DNA of 64,000 nt from Oscillospiraceae bacterium. Its GTDB lineage: Bacteria > Bacillota > Clostridia > Oscillospirales > Oscillospiraceae. The notes beneath the pieces are model-generated. The model was not told where the DNA came from. It worked only from the letters and a program-made list of their open reading frames with translations, and did no database searches. Each line of letters opens with the position of its first letter. The stretch's first letter is position 1. Below, in pieces: positions 25,792 through 35,341 of this stretch. A program made the translations under genes and the position numbers. The stretch lies in the NCBI GenBank assembly GCA_015067565.1, contig SVMF01000001.1, forward strand, positions 62,001 to 126,000, written 5' to 3'.

Positions 25792-26874
25792 TTATTTGCG
25801 GAAAATGTCAAAAATCACATCGAGGTCATCCAGGTCAGAGGAGTCAACCTTCGGTGTATCAGGATTCATGGTTCCCTTAGATGCAGAATAGGCCCCCTTC
25901 TGCTCAGCTGCAGGCTTCTTCTTATCTGCAAAACCGGTTGCGATGACGGTAACACGCATCACATCTTCATAGTCGTCGGAATAAGTCGCACCAAAGATGA
26001 TGTTCGCATCAGGGTTCGCAGCTTCCATAACAATGTTGGCAGCCGTCTCGACTTCATCAAGACCCAGCTCGGAAGATCCGGTGACATTGATCAGAACGCC
26101 CATGGCACCGTTGATGGAGGTCTCGAGCAGCGGACTGGAAACAGCGGCCATTGCAGCCTGCTCTGCCTTTTCCTTGCCGGAGGCAATACCCACACCCATA
26201 TGTGCGTGGCCTGCGCCCTTCATAATGGCGGAAACGTCAGCAAAGTCAAGGTTGATCATCACGCGCTCAGAGTAACCGACGAGCTCGGAGATGGAGCTGA
26301 CAGCCTGCTTCAGTACATCGTCAGCAATACCGAATGCATTGGCAAAGGTTATCTTCTGGTCAGTGACATACTTTAGGCGGTCGTTCGGGATAACGATCAA
26401 GGAGTCGACCTTAGCACCGAGATTTGCAATGCCTTCCTCCGCCTGTCTCATACGAGCAGCGCCCTCAAAACGGAAAGGCTTGGTAACGACACCAACAGTC
26501 AGAATGCCGGCCTCATGAGCCAGATCTGCAATGATCGGAGCTGCGCCCGTTCCGGTGCCGCCACCCATACCTGCGGTGATAAAGACCATATCAGCGCCCT
26601 CGAGAACCTTGGAGATGGCTGCGCGGCTCTCCTCCGCGGACTTCTTGCCGATCTCAGGCTTGGAGCCTGCGCCCATGCCACCGGTGAGCTTCTCACCGAT
26701 CTGGAGCTTGTTTTCGCACTTGGACTTATTGAGATCCTGACGGTCGGTATTGACGACGATGAACTCAACGCCGCCGATCTCATCATCGATCATGCGGTTA
26801 ACAACATTGTTGCCTGCGCCACCGACACCGATGACTTTAATATTAACTACTTTTTCTGCAAAAATTTCGGACAT
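25792..26874 (-). CDS. ftsZ: Cell division protein FtsZ
   Basis: 360-residue tubulin-like GTPase that forms the division ring. N-terminal [17 protein letters not shown], the tubulin signature [13 protein letters not shown], and synergy-loop region [15 protein letters not shown] are intact. After about residue 315 a variable linker leads to the C-terminal peptide [12 protein letters not shown], the docking site for partners. GGAGGAG precedes the ATG. Last gene of the dcw cluster but with its own promoter and a terminator. No ftsA lies upstream, so SepF or ZapA-like tethers are presumably encoded elsewhere. Confidence 0.98.
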   Translation of the reverse strand: MSEIFAEKVVNIKVIGVGGAGNNVVNRMIDDEIGGVEFIVVNTDRQDLNKSKCENKLQIGEKLTGGMGAGSKPEIGKKSAEESRAAISKVLEGADMVFITAGMGGGTGTGAAPIIADLAHEAGILTVGVVTKPFRFEGAARMRQAEEGIANLGAKVDSLIVIPNDRLKYVTDQKITFANAFGIADDVLKQAVSSISELVGYSERVMINLDFADVSAIMKGAGHAHMGVGIASGKEKAEQAAMAAVSSPLLETSINGAMGVLINVTGSSELGLDEVETAANIVMEAANPDANIIFGATYSDDYEDVMRVTVIATGFADKKKPAAEQKGAYSASKGTMNPDTPKVDSSDLDDLDVIFDIFRK

Positions 26875-26940
26875 TGTAAATCTCCTCCTATGTATACTAA
26901 AAAGCGACTGTTGCTATTATGTGCAGATTTATACTGTTAT

Positions 26941-26969
26941 ATTTTAACCTAAAAATTCTCTTAGGTCAA
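26941..26969 (-). promoter_or_regulatory. Promoter for ftsZ
   Basis: Minus strand TTGACC (26969-26964), 17 bases, TAAAAT (26946-26941). Upstream of it a perfect AT-rich inverted repeat ATTTTGTAAA..TTTACAAAAT (26983-27006) follows the ftsQ stop and may be an operator or weak terminator. Confidence 0.6.
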
Positions 26970-27014
26970 TAGAGTTTCTCGTATTTTGTAAAAATATTTA
27001 CAAAATTTCTACAA

Positions 27015-27929
27015 TTATTCCTCATTGAGAGTCACATACACATTTCCGTCGATTGCCTGCGTAAGGTCAATGGTACCGGTAGCATAATTTTTCTGCGATT
27101 CAACGACCTGCTTGAGATAGCTGATCTTGTAATCCAAGTCGCTCGTGTCACCGAGACGAACCAGGAATCTGTCCTTGTACCACAGAGAGATATCGTGCGA
27201 GCTCGGTACGCTGACCGAATAGATTTCCTTCTGCATGGAGCGGTTTTCGATCATGTTCAGCACTTGCTTCAGCGCCTCCATCTGCCCCATCGCGGCGATC
27301 TCCTCCCCCTGCGGTGCCATCACATGGACATTTCCACCGATCTCTGGCGTAACGATGCGCATATCCTCAATGGTGATGTGCTCCTTCGCTCGCTCATGCG
27401 TGATCTTTTCAGTTGCCTTGCCGCCTGCGGTCACAAGATAGTAATCACCACGGCTGTCCTGCACAGCATAAGCTGCGTCATATTCCTCAACGCTGATGAT
27501 CACCGTATCGGGAAGCTGGCGACTCACACGAACGCTGGAAACATACGGACAATGCGCCATAATATTGCCCGCAATCTCCCCTCGCGACAAAAGCAGCAGA
27601 TTGTCGCCCTTCTCTGTCTTTGCAGCCGCTGCGATTTCCTCTTTGGTGTAGTAGCTATTGCCCTGCACCTCAATGCTTCTGACGCGGAAGAAAATAATAA
27701 TGCTCAGAACGATCACCAGAATGATCGCGCCCATGATCAGAAGCCGTCTGTAGGTCTCGCGACTGATACGCTTACGGGCCTTGTTTCTGCGTTTTGCTTT
27801 TTTCGTCTGTTTTTGGCGAACCGTATTGAGCTGTTCCATCTCTTTGCGCTCCTCGCGTCTGCGCTGCGCAACCTGCGCCGCTCTCGAGGTTCGTTCCCGA
27901 TTCGTCGGTCGTCTGTTCCCGTTGTCCAT
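27015..27929 (-). CDS. ftsQ: Cell division protein FtsQ/DivIB
   Basis: 304 residues: basic cytoplasmic N-terminus (about 1-65, many Arg/Lys), one membrane helix (LLIMGAIILVIVLSIIIFF), then the POTRA domain (VRSIEVQGNSYYTKEEIAAA) and FtsQ beta domain. Bridges cytoplasmic and outer divisome parts with FtsL and FtsB/DivIC. Five bases after murA, clearly cotranscribed. Confidence 0.9.
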   Translation of the reverse strand: MDNGNRRPTNRERTSRAAQVAQRRREERKEMEQLNTVRQKQTKKAKRRNKARKRISRETYRRLLIMGAIILVIVLSIIIFFRVRSIEVQGNSYYTKEEIAAAAKTEKGDNLLLLSRGEIAGNIMAHCPYVSSVRVSRQLPDTVIISVEEYDAAYAVQDSRGDYYLVTAGGKATEKITHERAKEHITIEDMRIVTPEIGGNVHVMAPQGEEIAAMGQMEALKQVLNMIENRSMQKEIYSVSVPSSHDISLWYKDRFLVRLGDTSDLDYKISYLKQVVESQKNYATGTIDLTQAIDGNVYVTLNEE

Positions 27930-27934
27930 ATGTT

Positions 27935-29185
27935 CTACTCCGTAATCTTGATCTGCGCACCCAAGCTGCTGAGCTTCTGTACAAACGACTCATAGCCTCT
28001 TTGTATGTGCGCAATATTTGATATGCTGCTCGTGCCCTCGGCATTCAGCGCGGCAAGCACCATGGCAGCACCGCCTCGAAGGTCTGTCGCAGCAACGTTT
28101 GCCGCGTGTAAGCGTCCAACACCTTTCACCACCGCATAACGATCTGCGGCATAAATATCCGCCCCAAAGGAACGCAGTGCCGGCACGTGGCGAAAACGGT
28201 CGGAAAAAATATTCTCTTCAAAAACCGTCGATCCTTCCCCCGTGGCCATTGCCGCCATCATCGGCGCTTGTGCATCAGTCGGGAATGCATCATACGGCGC
28301 GGTTCGGATCGATCCGCAAGAATGCAAGTGCTTGCATGATAGCCAAATACGGTCTTCTGATACGCGCACGCAGCAGCCTGCCTTTTTCAGGCTCTCCAGC
28401 ACAGCTGTTAGATGTCTCGGCTGAGCCGAAAGGAGCTCGACGCTGCCTCGGGTAATCGCCGCTGCGCACAGATAAGTTGCCGCTTCCATGCGGTCGGGCA
28501 TCACCGTATGCGTCGCTCCATGGAGCCTTCTGCCGCCTCGGATGCGAAGCACAGAGGTATTTGCACCCGAGATCTGCGCGCCGCATTTTTTAAGGTAGCA
28601 GATCAGATCGGCAATTTCCGGTTCTCTCGCAGCATTGCACAAGACGATCTCCTGATCGCAGCGCAGCGCGGCCAAAAGAATATTCTCCGTTGCGCCCACG
28701 CTCGGAAACGGTAATGCAATGGTGCATCCTCGCAGCGCTTCTTCCTTGCAGCAAAGCACATTTCCCTCGTACTCGCAGCGATAACCCATATGCCGCAGGC
28801 CAAGCAGATGCAGGTCGATGGGTCGCTCCCCCAACGGGCAACCTCCCGGCTGTGTGATCCTCGCCTCACCGAAGCGGGCAAGCAGCGCACCGAGAAAGAT
28901 CACGGCCGCACGCATCGTAGCCATCAGGTTCGGCGCAATCTCGCAACGGTTTGCAGGATATGTATCGACCACCACACAATCTTCCCGCAGCTGCACCTTG
29001 CAACCGAGACTTTTGAGTATCTTCAGCGCATTGCTGACATCCGAAATATTCGGACAGCAATGCAGGCGGCTTTGATCCGCGCACAGAACACTCGCAGCCA
29101 AGATCGGAAGTGCCGCATTTTTTGCGCCGCCGATCGGCACTTGGCCACACAGCGGTATCGCTCCCGTAATTTGATAGGTCGGCAT
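27935..29185 (-). CDS. murA: UDP-N-acetylglucosamine 1-carboxyvinyltransferase MurA
   Basis: 416-residue enzyme adding enolpyruvate from PEP to UDP-GlcNAc, the first committed step of peptidoglycan synthesis. Catalytic Cys is in QPGGCPLGERPIDLHL, so it should be fosfomycin-sensitive. Other family motifs: GGAKNAALPILAAS, TVMPDRMEAATYL, FPTDAQAPMMA. ATG 29185 lies seven bases after GGAGG; an upstream in-frame TTG is too close. Unusually rich in Cys for MurA. Between murG and ftsQ in the cluster. Confidence 0.93.
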   Translation of the reverse strand: MPTYQITGAIPLCGQVPIGGAKNAALPILAASVLCADQSRLHCCPNISDVSNALKILKSLGCKVQLREDCVVVDTYPANRCEIAPNLMATMRAAVIFLGALLARFGEARITQPGGCPLGERPIDLHLLGLRHMGYRCEYEGNVLCCKEEALRGCTIALPFPSVGATENILLAALRCDQEIVLCNAAREPEIADLICYLKKCGAQISGANTSVLRIRGGRRLHGATHTVMPDRMEAATYLCAAAITRGSVELLSAQPRHLTAVLESLKKAGCCVRVSEDRIWLSCKHLHSCGSIRTAPYDAFPTDAQAPMMAAMATGEGSTVFEENIFSDRFRHVPALRSFGADIYAADRYAVVKGVGRLHAANVAATDLRGGAAMVLAALNAEGTSSISNIAHIQRGYESFVQKLSSLGAQIKITE

Positions 29186-29235
29186 AGGCAAACCTCCGTT
29201 CGGAAAATTTGCCCTATCCTATGCAAAAAGTATTC

Positions 29236-30354
29236 TCAGCGTGATAAATCGCAGATAATGTTATAAATACGCTCTGCCGAGTCGATCACGGCCACCTCAC
29301 GCAAGGCTGTGCGCATCTTTGCACATCGCTCTTCATCTTCCAGCAGCTCCTTGGCCGCTTCATAAAGAACCTTGCCGTCACACTCGTTCTCACCAATGAC
29401 GACCGCTGCGCCACGCTGCTTCAGAACATTCGCGTTCTTTTCCTGATGATTGTTCGTCACATTCGGAGATGGAACAATGATGCACGGTGTACCTGCCGCC
29501 GCAATCTCATTGAGCGTCGATGCACCGGCACGGCCGATGATCAGGTCAGCAGCTGCCATCAATGTTGGCATATTGTAAATATATTCCTGCATCGTCACCA
29601 TCGGGTGTGCCTGCAGGTCAACCCCCTGCTCTTTGACATACTCCGGCATCCATCGCCAGCCGAAGGAACCAGTGGCATGGATATGACGATAGCGTTTCTC
29701 TTCACATTCCAGTTTCATAAACTGTGCGATCTTCTTGTTCATCTCACGCGCTCCGAGGCTGCCCCAGGCAGAAACGATCAATTTCTCATTTCCAAGCCCG
29801 AGCTCCGCTCTGGCTTCCGCGCGCTTCGTGTATATAAATTCCTCCCGCACAGGCATGCCGACCGAAATCACTCTGTCGGTATTTTTATATTCCTTTGCAC
29901 TCTCGGAAAAGCTGACCAGAATTTTATCGACCTTGTCACAAACCATTTTGGTGGCAAGGCCCGGCACGGCATTCGCCTCGTGCAGCGCCGTCGGGATGCC
30001 CATTTTGGTTCCCATCTTCAGCATCGGGAAGCTCGCATAGCCACCTGTGCCCAAAATTACATCAGGTTTGAACTCCTCGATGATTCTTTTTGCCTTTTTC
30101 AAGGCCTTGCGGACGGTGAAGACCGTCTGCACATTATGGCAGATCGCTGTCGGCTTGAAGCTTCTCAGATAATTCGAGATCGTGACAGTCTGTAGACGAA
30201 AGCCCTCCCTCGGGACAAGCTTCGTCTCCATACCATCATCGGCACCGACAAATAAAATCTCGCAATTCGGTTTTCGTTCACGGAGGATCTTCGCAACAGC
30301 AATGGCAGGATTGATATGGCCGCCCGTGCCGCCGCAGGTAAAGATAACTCTCAT
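29236..30354 (-). CDS. murG: Lipid II synthase MurG
   Basis: 372-residue GT28 glycosyltransferase adding GlcNAc to lipid I on the inner face of the membrane. N-terminal TCGGTGGHINPAIAVA, the HEANAVPGLATKM loop, and the C-terminal donor-binding RAGASTLNEIAAAGTPCIIV plus VTNNHQEKNA are conserved. Starts 12 bases after ftsW. Confidence 0.96.
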   Translation of the reverse strand: MRVIFTCGGTGGHINPAIAVAKILRERKPNCEILFVGADDGMETKLVPREGFRLQTVTISNYLRSFKPTAICHNVQTVFTVRKALKKAKRIIEEFKPDVILGTGGYASFPMLKMGTKMGIPTALHEANAVPGLATKMVCDKVDKILVSFSESAKEYKNTDRVISVGMPVREEFIYTKRAEARAELGLGNEKLIVSAWGSLGAREMNKKIAQFMKLECEEKRYRHIHATGSFGWRWMPEYVKEQGVDLQAHPMVTMQEYIYNMPTLMAAADLIIGRAGASTLNEIAAAGTPCIIVPSPNVTNNHQEKNANVLKQRGAAVVIGENECDGKVLYEAAKELLEDEERCAKMRTALREVAVIDSAERIYNIICDLSR

Positions 30355-30366
30355 GTTCGGTCTCCT

Positions 30367-31521
30367 CTACTTTGGACTTTGCGTAATACTACGCGAAATG
30401 TTAAGCATCATGCCCGTTTGGGCAAGCTGCATGATCACGGCCGTACCACCGTAGGAAAAGAGCGGCAGCGAGATGCCCGTGGAGGGCAAGGAATTGGTGA
30501 CAACCGCAATATTGAAAATGATCTGCAAGGCCAGCAGGGTCGTCAGACCCGATGCCATCAGCATCGAAAATCGGTCACGGCAATGGATGGCAATCCAAAA
30601 CCCTCGGAGGATCAAAAGCGTAAACAGCACAAGGATCAAAATCGCTCCGACAAAACCGAGCTCCTCACAGATAATCGCAAAAATATAATCATTGTGCTCC
30701 TCCGGAAGATACTGATACTTCTGTCTGCTCATTCCGAAGCCGAGTCCGAGCCAGCCGCCGGAGCCAATAGAATAAAGCGATTGCACAACCTGGTAGCCTT
30801 CATCTGAGGCATAGGAAAAGGGATCCGTCCAGGCAGAAAGGCGATCGCTCGTATAGCCGCCCGAAAGGATCAGCATGAGGATCAGAGCCGCCCCCGTGCC
30901 TCCGATAATGCAGATCCACTTGCGGCTTGCACCGCCAATGAGAAGCATCACAAAGCATAGCACGCAAACGATGATCGTTGCGGAAAAATGCGGCTCGATG
31001 ATGAGCAGAAAGGCGATCAGGCCCAATGCGCAGAAGCACACGAAAAATGTCGAATCGGACTTGATTCGCTCACGCCGCCTGGTCATCACCGCCGAGACAA
31101 AGATGATCAGCGCAACCTTGGCTATTTCAGACGGTTGAAAGCTGAAAATGCCAAGGTTCAGCCATCTTTTTGCGCCGCCTCCGACCAGGCCGAACAAAAA
31201 CACAGCAACCAGAAGCACAACGGCTGAAAGATAGATCGGGCCGCTAAATTTCATGTACCAGGTGTACGGCACACGGCTGACAGCATACATCACGCCAAGG
31301 CCGACAAGTGCAAAGACCGCCTGCCGCAAAAAGATGGCAGCGGAATTTCCGTCAAAATCATGATAAGCACTTGGAAAGCTGGCCGAAAACAACATCACAA
31401 GGCCAATTGCAAGCAAGATGAGCGTGAGGACAAGGTACGGAAGATCGATGACACCTGCATCGTTGACAACGATTCGTTTGGCAGGAGGTCTCCCCTCCCG
31501 TGCAGGCTCTTTGCGAAGCAT
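30367..31521 (-). CDS. ftsW: SEDS glycosyltransferase FtsW
   Basis: 384-residue SEDS-family peptidoglycan polymerase with about ten membrane helices. Signature GFGMSRQKYQYLPEEHNDYIF contains the conserved Glu/Asp-Phe region; the end has NSLPSTGISLPLFSYGGTA. Position next to murG and the class B PBP argues for FtsW or its sporulation relative SpoVE rather than RodA. Start ATG follows AAGGGGG. Confidence 0.93.
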   Translation of the reverse strand: MLRKEPAREGRPPAKRIVVNDAGVIDLPYLVLTLILLAIGLVMLFSASFPSAYHDFDGNSAAIFLRQAVFALVGLGVMYAVSRVPYTWYMKFSGPIYLSAVVLLVAVFLFGLVGGGAKRWLNLGIFSFQPSEIAKVALIIFVSAVMTRRRERIKSDSTFFVCFCALGLIAFLLIIEPHFSATIIVCVLCFVMLLIGGASRKWICIIGGTGAALILMLILSGGYTSDRLSAWTDPFSYASDEGYQVVQSLYSIGSGGWLGLGFGMSRQKYQYLPEEHNDYIFAIICEELGFVGAILILVLFTLLILRGFWIAIHCRDRFSMLMASGLTTLLALQIIFNIAVVTNSLPSTGISLPLFSYGGTAVIMQLAQTGMMLNISRSITQSPK

Positions 31522-31543
31522 ACCATACCCCCTTCAATCAAAA

Positions 31544-32527
31544 TCAAATGTTCACACCAACCCAGGCGATTGCACACATAATGATGGTGACAGTGACAAA
31601 AACGAACCAGATCTTCTTCTCAGACCAACCACACTTCTCAAAATGGTGATGTATGGGAGCCATCTTGAAGATGCGCTTGCCGTGAGAGAGCTTGAAGTAG
31701 CCAACCTGAATGATGTCGCTCATGGCCTCAACGATGTAAATAAAGCCGACAAAGACAAGCACCAGAGGCATGTTCAGTGCAAAAGCCAGACCGCAGACCG
31801 CACCGCCCAAAAACAGAGAGCCGGTGTCGCCCATAAAGACCTTTGCCGGATAGAAGTTGTACAGCAGGAAGCCACACAGGCCACCCAGAAGTGCTGCCGG
31901 GAAGGTTGCAAGGCCCGCCTGCTTTGCACTCATGGAAACCAGAATGAAGAACAGCATCACGGGTGCCGTAACACCACTTGCAAGGCCGTCGATGCCATCG
32001 GTCAAATTAACGGCATTGACGCAGCCGACGATGATGAAGATCGCAGCTGCCAAGTACAGCAGCTTCGGCACCGACCAGACCGAGCCCTTAATGAACGGGA
32101 TGTACAGCTCATAGCTCAGATTGTCGCTGAAATGCAGCGCAGCAAGGAAAAGAGCCGAGGCCGCAACCTGCAGAACCAGCTTCTGAATGCCGGTCAGCCC
32201 CAGGTTTCTCTTCTTCTTAACCTTGATAAAATCATCCAGAAAACCGATCAGGCCGAACATCAGCGCAAGTCCGAGGACAATCAGGTTCATGAACTGGCCC
32301 TCAGCATAGGCAAACCATGCCGTTGCCACACACAAAACCGAAGCCGCAATGAACATCAGGCCGCCCATAGTCGGTGTGCCCGCCTTGTTGTTGTGCCATG
32401 TTGGGCCGATCTCCTTGATCGACTGACCTGCCTTAAGCGCAACAAGTGCAGGAATCAGGAATTTTCCAAGCACTGCCGAGAGCAGAAACCCGCCCAAAAC
32501 CGAAACCAAAATCATGATCATATCCAT
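31544..32527 (-). CDS. mraY: Phospho-MurNAc-pentapeptide transferase MraY
   Basis: 327-residue integral membrane enzyme making lipid I from UDP-MurNAc-pentapeptide and undecaprenyl phosphate. Ten helices; conserved GTPTMGGL, DDFIKV, the NLTDGIDGLASG motif, FMGDTGSL and MAPIHHHFEKCGWSE. One base separates it from the murF stop. Directly followed by ftsW; murD, often found between them, is missing. Confidence 0.97.
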   Translation of the reverse strand: MDMIMILVSVLGGFLLSAVLGKFLIPALVALKAGQSIKEIGPTWHNNKAGTPTMGGLMFIAASVLCVATAWFAYAEGQFMNLIVLGLALMFGLIGFLDDFIKVKKKRNLGLTGIQKLVLQVAASALFLAALHFSDNLSYELYIPFIKGSVWSVPKLLYLAAAIFIIVGCVNAVNLTDGIDGLASGVTAPVMLFFILVSMSAKQAGLATFPAALLGGLCGFLLYNFYPAKVFMGDTGSLFLGGAVCGLAFALNMPLVLVFVGFIYIVEAMSDIIQVGYFKLSHGKRIFKMAPIHHHFEKCGWSEKKIWFVFVTVTIIMCAIAWVGVNI

Positions 32528-32528
32528 G

Positions 32529-33893
32529 TTACTTTTCTCCTTCGCTATCTACTAAATCTACGAGCTTAAGAACCCGTTCCATCCGCATTCCGCGGCTGCC
32601 CTTGAACAGCAGGGTGTCTCCGGGCAGCATCTGTTCTTTCAAAGCCTGCGCAAGGGCTTCGTGGGTCTCAAAAGCCTCCGCGTAGGCCATTTTCAGCATT
32701 TTTGCACCCCGAACATACTCTCTTGCAAACTCGCCGTAGGCAAAGAGTAGGTCTGCTGTGCGGGCGGCCTCCGTACCGACCTCAAAATGCGCCTGCGGTG
32801 CGTAGTCGCCGAGCTCCAGCATACCGCCGAGAACAGCAATCCTTCTCCCCTTCTGTTGCGCAAGCACGCCCAGAGCCGCACGCATGGACTCAGGTCCTGC
32901 GTTGTAGCAATCGGCGATCACGCGCACAGCATTCTTTTCATACACATTCTGGCGCATCCCTGTGTTGCGAAAATTCGCAAGTCCTGCCTGCAGATTCTCT
33001 GTACTGACTCCGCACAGGCAGCCAACCGTAATGGCACACAGCGCATTCAGGACGTTGTGCTCCCCAACGATCGGAAGCTCAACGGGAAATTCCTGTCCGA
33101 AAGCGTGGGCGGTAAACCGTGTCTTACCGTCATAAACCGCAATATCGGTCGCTCGGATATCGTTATACCCTGCAAAGCCAAACTCAATGGCACCGTAAGC
33201 ATCGCTGACCTCGTGCAAAAGGTCGTTGTCTCCACAGAACACGATCTTCCCTTCGGGCCGGAGTCCTTCGAGAATCTCCAGCTTTGCCTTTAAGATTCCC
33301 TCACGGGAGCCGAGGTTTTCCATGTGCATCGTGCCAACATTGGTGATGACAGCAATATCGGGTGCAGCGATGTCCGTCAGGGCAGAGATCTCGCCTGCGT
33401 GGTTCATGCCCATCTCGAGCACTGCTGCCTGGCAATCCGTATGGAGCGACAAAACGCTCACAGGAAGTCCAATGTCATTGTTGTAATTGCCCTCCGTCTT
33501 CTGTGTTCGGAGGGTGGTCGCAAGCACCGAAGAGATCATTTCCTTCGTGGTCGTCTTGCCGACCGAGCCGGTAATGCCGACCGCTTTGCAGGAGAGGCTC
33601 TGTCTGTATTCTTTTGCGATCTTCTGCAACGCAGCAAGCGTGTCTTTGACATAGATCGCAGGGATATCTTCCTCCAAGGGCTGGCTGGCCAGGACAGCAG
33701 CCGCACCGCTCTCGATCGCACTGCGGGCAAAATCATGACCGTTTCTTACGCCGACAAGCGCCACGAACAGCTCATTCTTGCGAATCCGTCGGGTATCGAA
33801 GCAGGCTCCGCCAAACACCCTTGCCTCAAATTTTTCCGCAACTGTGCCGCCGCACCACTGTGCAGCCTGACTCAGTGTGATTGCATTTCGCAT
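32529..33893 (-). CDS. murF: UDP-MurNAc-tripeptide-D-Ala-D-Ala ligase MurF
   Basis: 454-residue Mur ligase joining D-Ala-D-Ala to the UDP-MurNAc-tripeptide. ATP loop GITGSVGKTTTKEM, EMGMNHAGEIS, and ADCYNAGPESMRAAL of the C-terminal domain mark MurF. Overlaps murE by 22 bases. Confidence 0.95.
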   Translation of the reverse strand: MRNAITLSQAAQWCGGTVAEKFEARVFGGACFDTRRIRKNELFVALVGVRNGHDFARSAIESGAAAVLASQPLEEDIPAIYVKDTLAALQKIAKEYRQSLSCKAVGITGSVGKTTTKEMISSVLATTLRTQKTEGNYNNDIGLPVSVLSLHTDCQAAVLEMGMNHAGEISALTDIAAPDIAVITNVGTMHMENLGSREGILKAKLEILEGLRPEGKIVFCGDNDLLHEVSDAYGAIEFGFAGYNDIRATDIAVYDGKTRFTAHAFGQEFPVELPIVGEHNVLNALCAITVGCLCGVSTENLQAGLANFRNTGMRQNVYEKNAVRVIADCYNAGPESMRAALGVLAQQKGRRIAVLGGMLELGDYAPQAHFEVGTEAARTADLLFAYGEFAREYVRGAKMLKMAYAEAFETHEALAQALKEQMLPGDTLLFKGSRGMRMERVLKLVDLVDSEGEK

Positions 33894-35326
33894 AAAGCCT
33901 CGGCAACCTCCTCGCGTTCATCCAAGTGTGTTTTTTCCGTACCGAGGATCTGATATGTCTCATGTCCCTTTCCGGCCAACACTATCATATCATCTTTTTC
34001 CGCCAAACGCAAGGCCAACCGTATCGCTTTGCGACGATTCTCTTCCACGATATACGGTGTGTTTGTGTTTTTCATTCCTCCGAGAATGTCTCCAATGATC
34101 TTCATCGGATCCTCGGTGCGGGGATTATCCGATGTAACGATGACAAGATCCGACAGCTCTGCCGCATCCTTGCCCATCGTTGGCCGTTTCGTGTTGTCGC
34201 GGTCGCCACCGCAGCCAAAGACCGTAATGATCCTTGCCTTGGCAAAATCCCGGACGGATCTGAGAACATTCTGTAAGCCGTCGGGCGTATGGGCATAGTC
34301 TATGAGCACGGTAAAATCATACCCCGGCGTCGGAACAACCTCGATGCGTCCCTTGACACCCTTTGCCTGCGACAAAGCTTCGACCGCTTCTTGCAGACCA
34401 AGGTTCAGCTGTTTTGCAATGCCGAGCACCAAAAGGCAATTACTCACCGTAAATCTGCCGGGAATTCCCACACGCAGATGGTGGCATTCCTCGTCGCAGC
34501 AGACATCCATCTCAATGCGATCCGATTCCAGCACGATATTCTTTCCCATCAGCTCGGCTGGCTTCTGCCAGCCGACCGTCATGCGCGTGCAGGTGGCATC
34601 GTGCATCATCGTCTGCGCATATTTCGTATCGGTATCAAAAACACCATTTTTGCACTGTCTGAAAAGCAGAGCCTTCGCCTGGGCATATTCCTCCATGCTT
34701 CCGTGAAAGTCCAGATGATCCTGCGTGAGATTCGTAAATGCGCCAATCTCAAAGGGGATCTGTGCTGTCCTCTCCTGCGCCAGCGCGTGGGACGAAACCT
34801 CCATCAGCACATATGCACAGCCTGAATCATACATCTGCTTCAGCACGCTCTGCAGTTCCATGGCGCCGGGTGTCGTACGTTCGCCGTGCAACACCTCATC
34901 CCCGATCATTTTGCAGATCGTGCCAATCAGGCCAACCTTCTTTCCGGTCGTCTTTTCCAGAACTGCCTTGAGCAAATAGGTCACCGAAGTCTTCCCATTC
35001 GTTCCGGTGATGCCGATCATTTTCATTTTTTCGGCTGGTCTGCCGTAGAAGTTCGCAGCGATCTGTGCCATAGCGGTACGAGCGCTCTGCACCTGCACCC
35101 ACTCAGTTCCCTGAGGCATCTCCTTTTCGCAGATCACAATCCTTGCGCCACGACTGATGGCATCGGGAATATAGCGATGTCCGTCCGTACTGTAGCCAAC
35201 GACGGCAATGAACAGGCCGCCGTCCATGACCTCGCGGCTCGAATCGGTAATCGATGTAATTTCCGCATCCATGCAGGCCGTCGCATTCACAACCGCAACG
35301 CCTTCGAGCAATTTCTCTAACTTCAT
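33872..35326 (-). CDS. murE: UDP-MurNAc-tripeptide synthetase MurE (meso-DAP type)
   Basis: 484-residue ligase adding the third amino acid to UDP-MurNAc-L-Ala-D-Glu. ATP loop ITGTNGKTSVTYL, HTPDGLQNVL, and the selectivity motif DNPR (TSDNPRTEDP), which in characterised MurE enzymes favours meso-diaminopimelate over lysine. GGAG precedes the ATG. Between the PBP gene and murF. Confidence 0.95.
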   Translation of the reverse strand: MKLEKLLEGVAVVNATACMDAEITSITDSSREVMDGGLFIAVVGYSTDGHRYIPDAISRGARIVICEKEMPQGTEWVQVQSARTAMAQIAANFYGRPAEKMKMIGITGTNGKTSVTYLLKAVLEKTTGKKVGLIGTICKMIGDEVLHGERTTPGAMELQSVLKQMYDSGCAYVLMEVSSHALAQERTAQIPFEIGAFTNLTQDHLDFHGSMEEYAQAKALLFRQCKNGVFDTDTKYAQTMMHDATCTRMTVGWQKPAELMGKNIVLESDRIEMDVCCDEECHHLRVGIPGRFTVSNCLLVLGIAKQLNLGLQEAVEALSQAKGVKGRIEVVPTPGYDFTVLIDYAHTPDGLQNVLRSVRDFAKARIITVFGCGGDRDNTKRPTMGKDAAELSDLVIVTSDNPRTEDPMKIIGDILGGMKNTNTPYIVEENRRKAIRLALRLAEKDDMIVLAGKGHETYQILGTEKTHLDEREEVAEALCEMQSH

Positions 35327-35341
35327 ATGTACTCCTTTGTG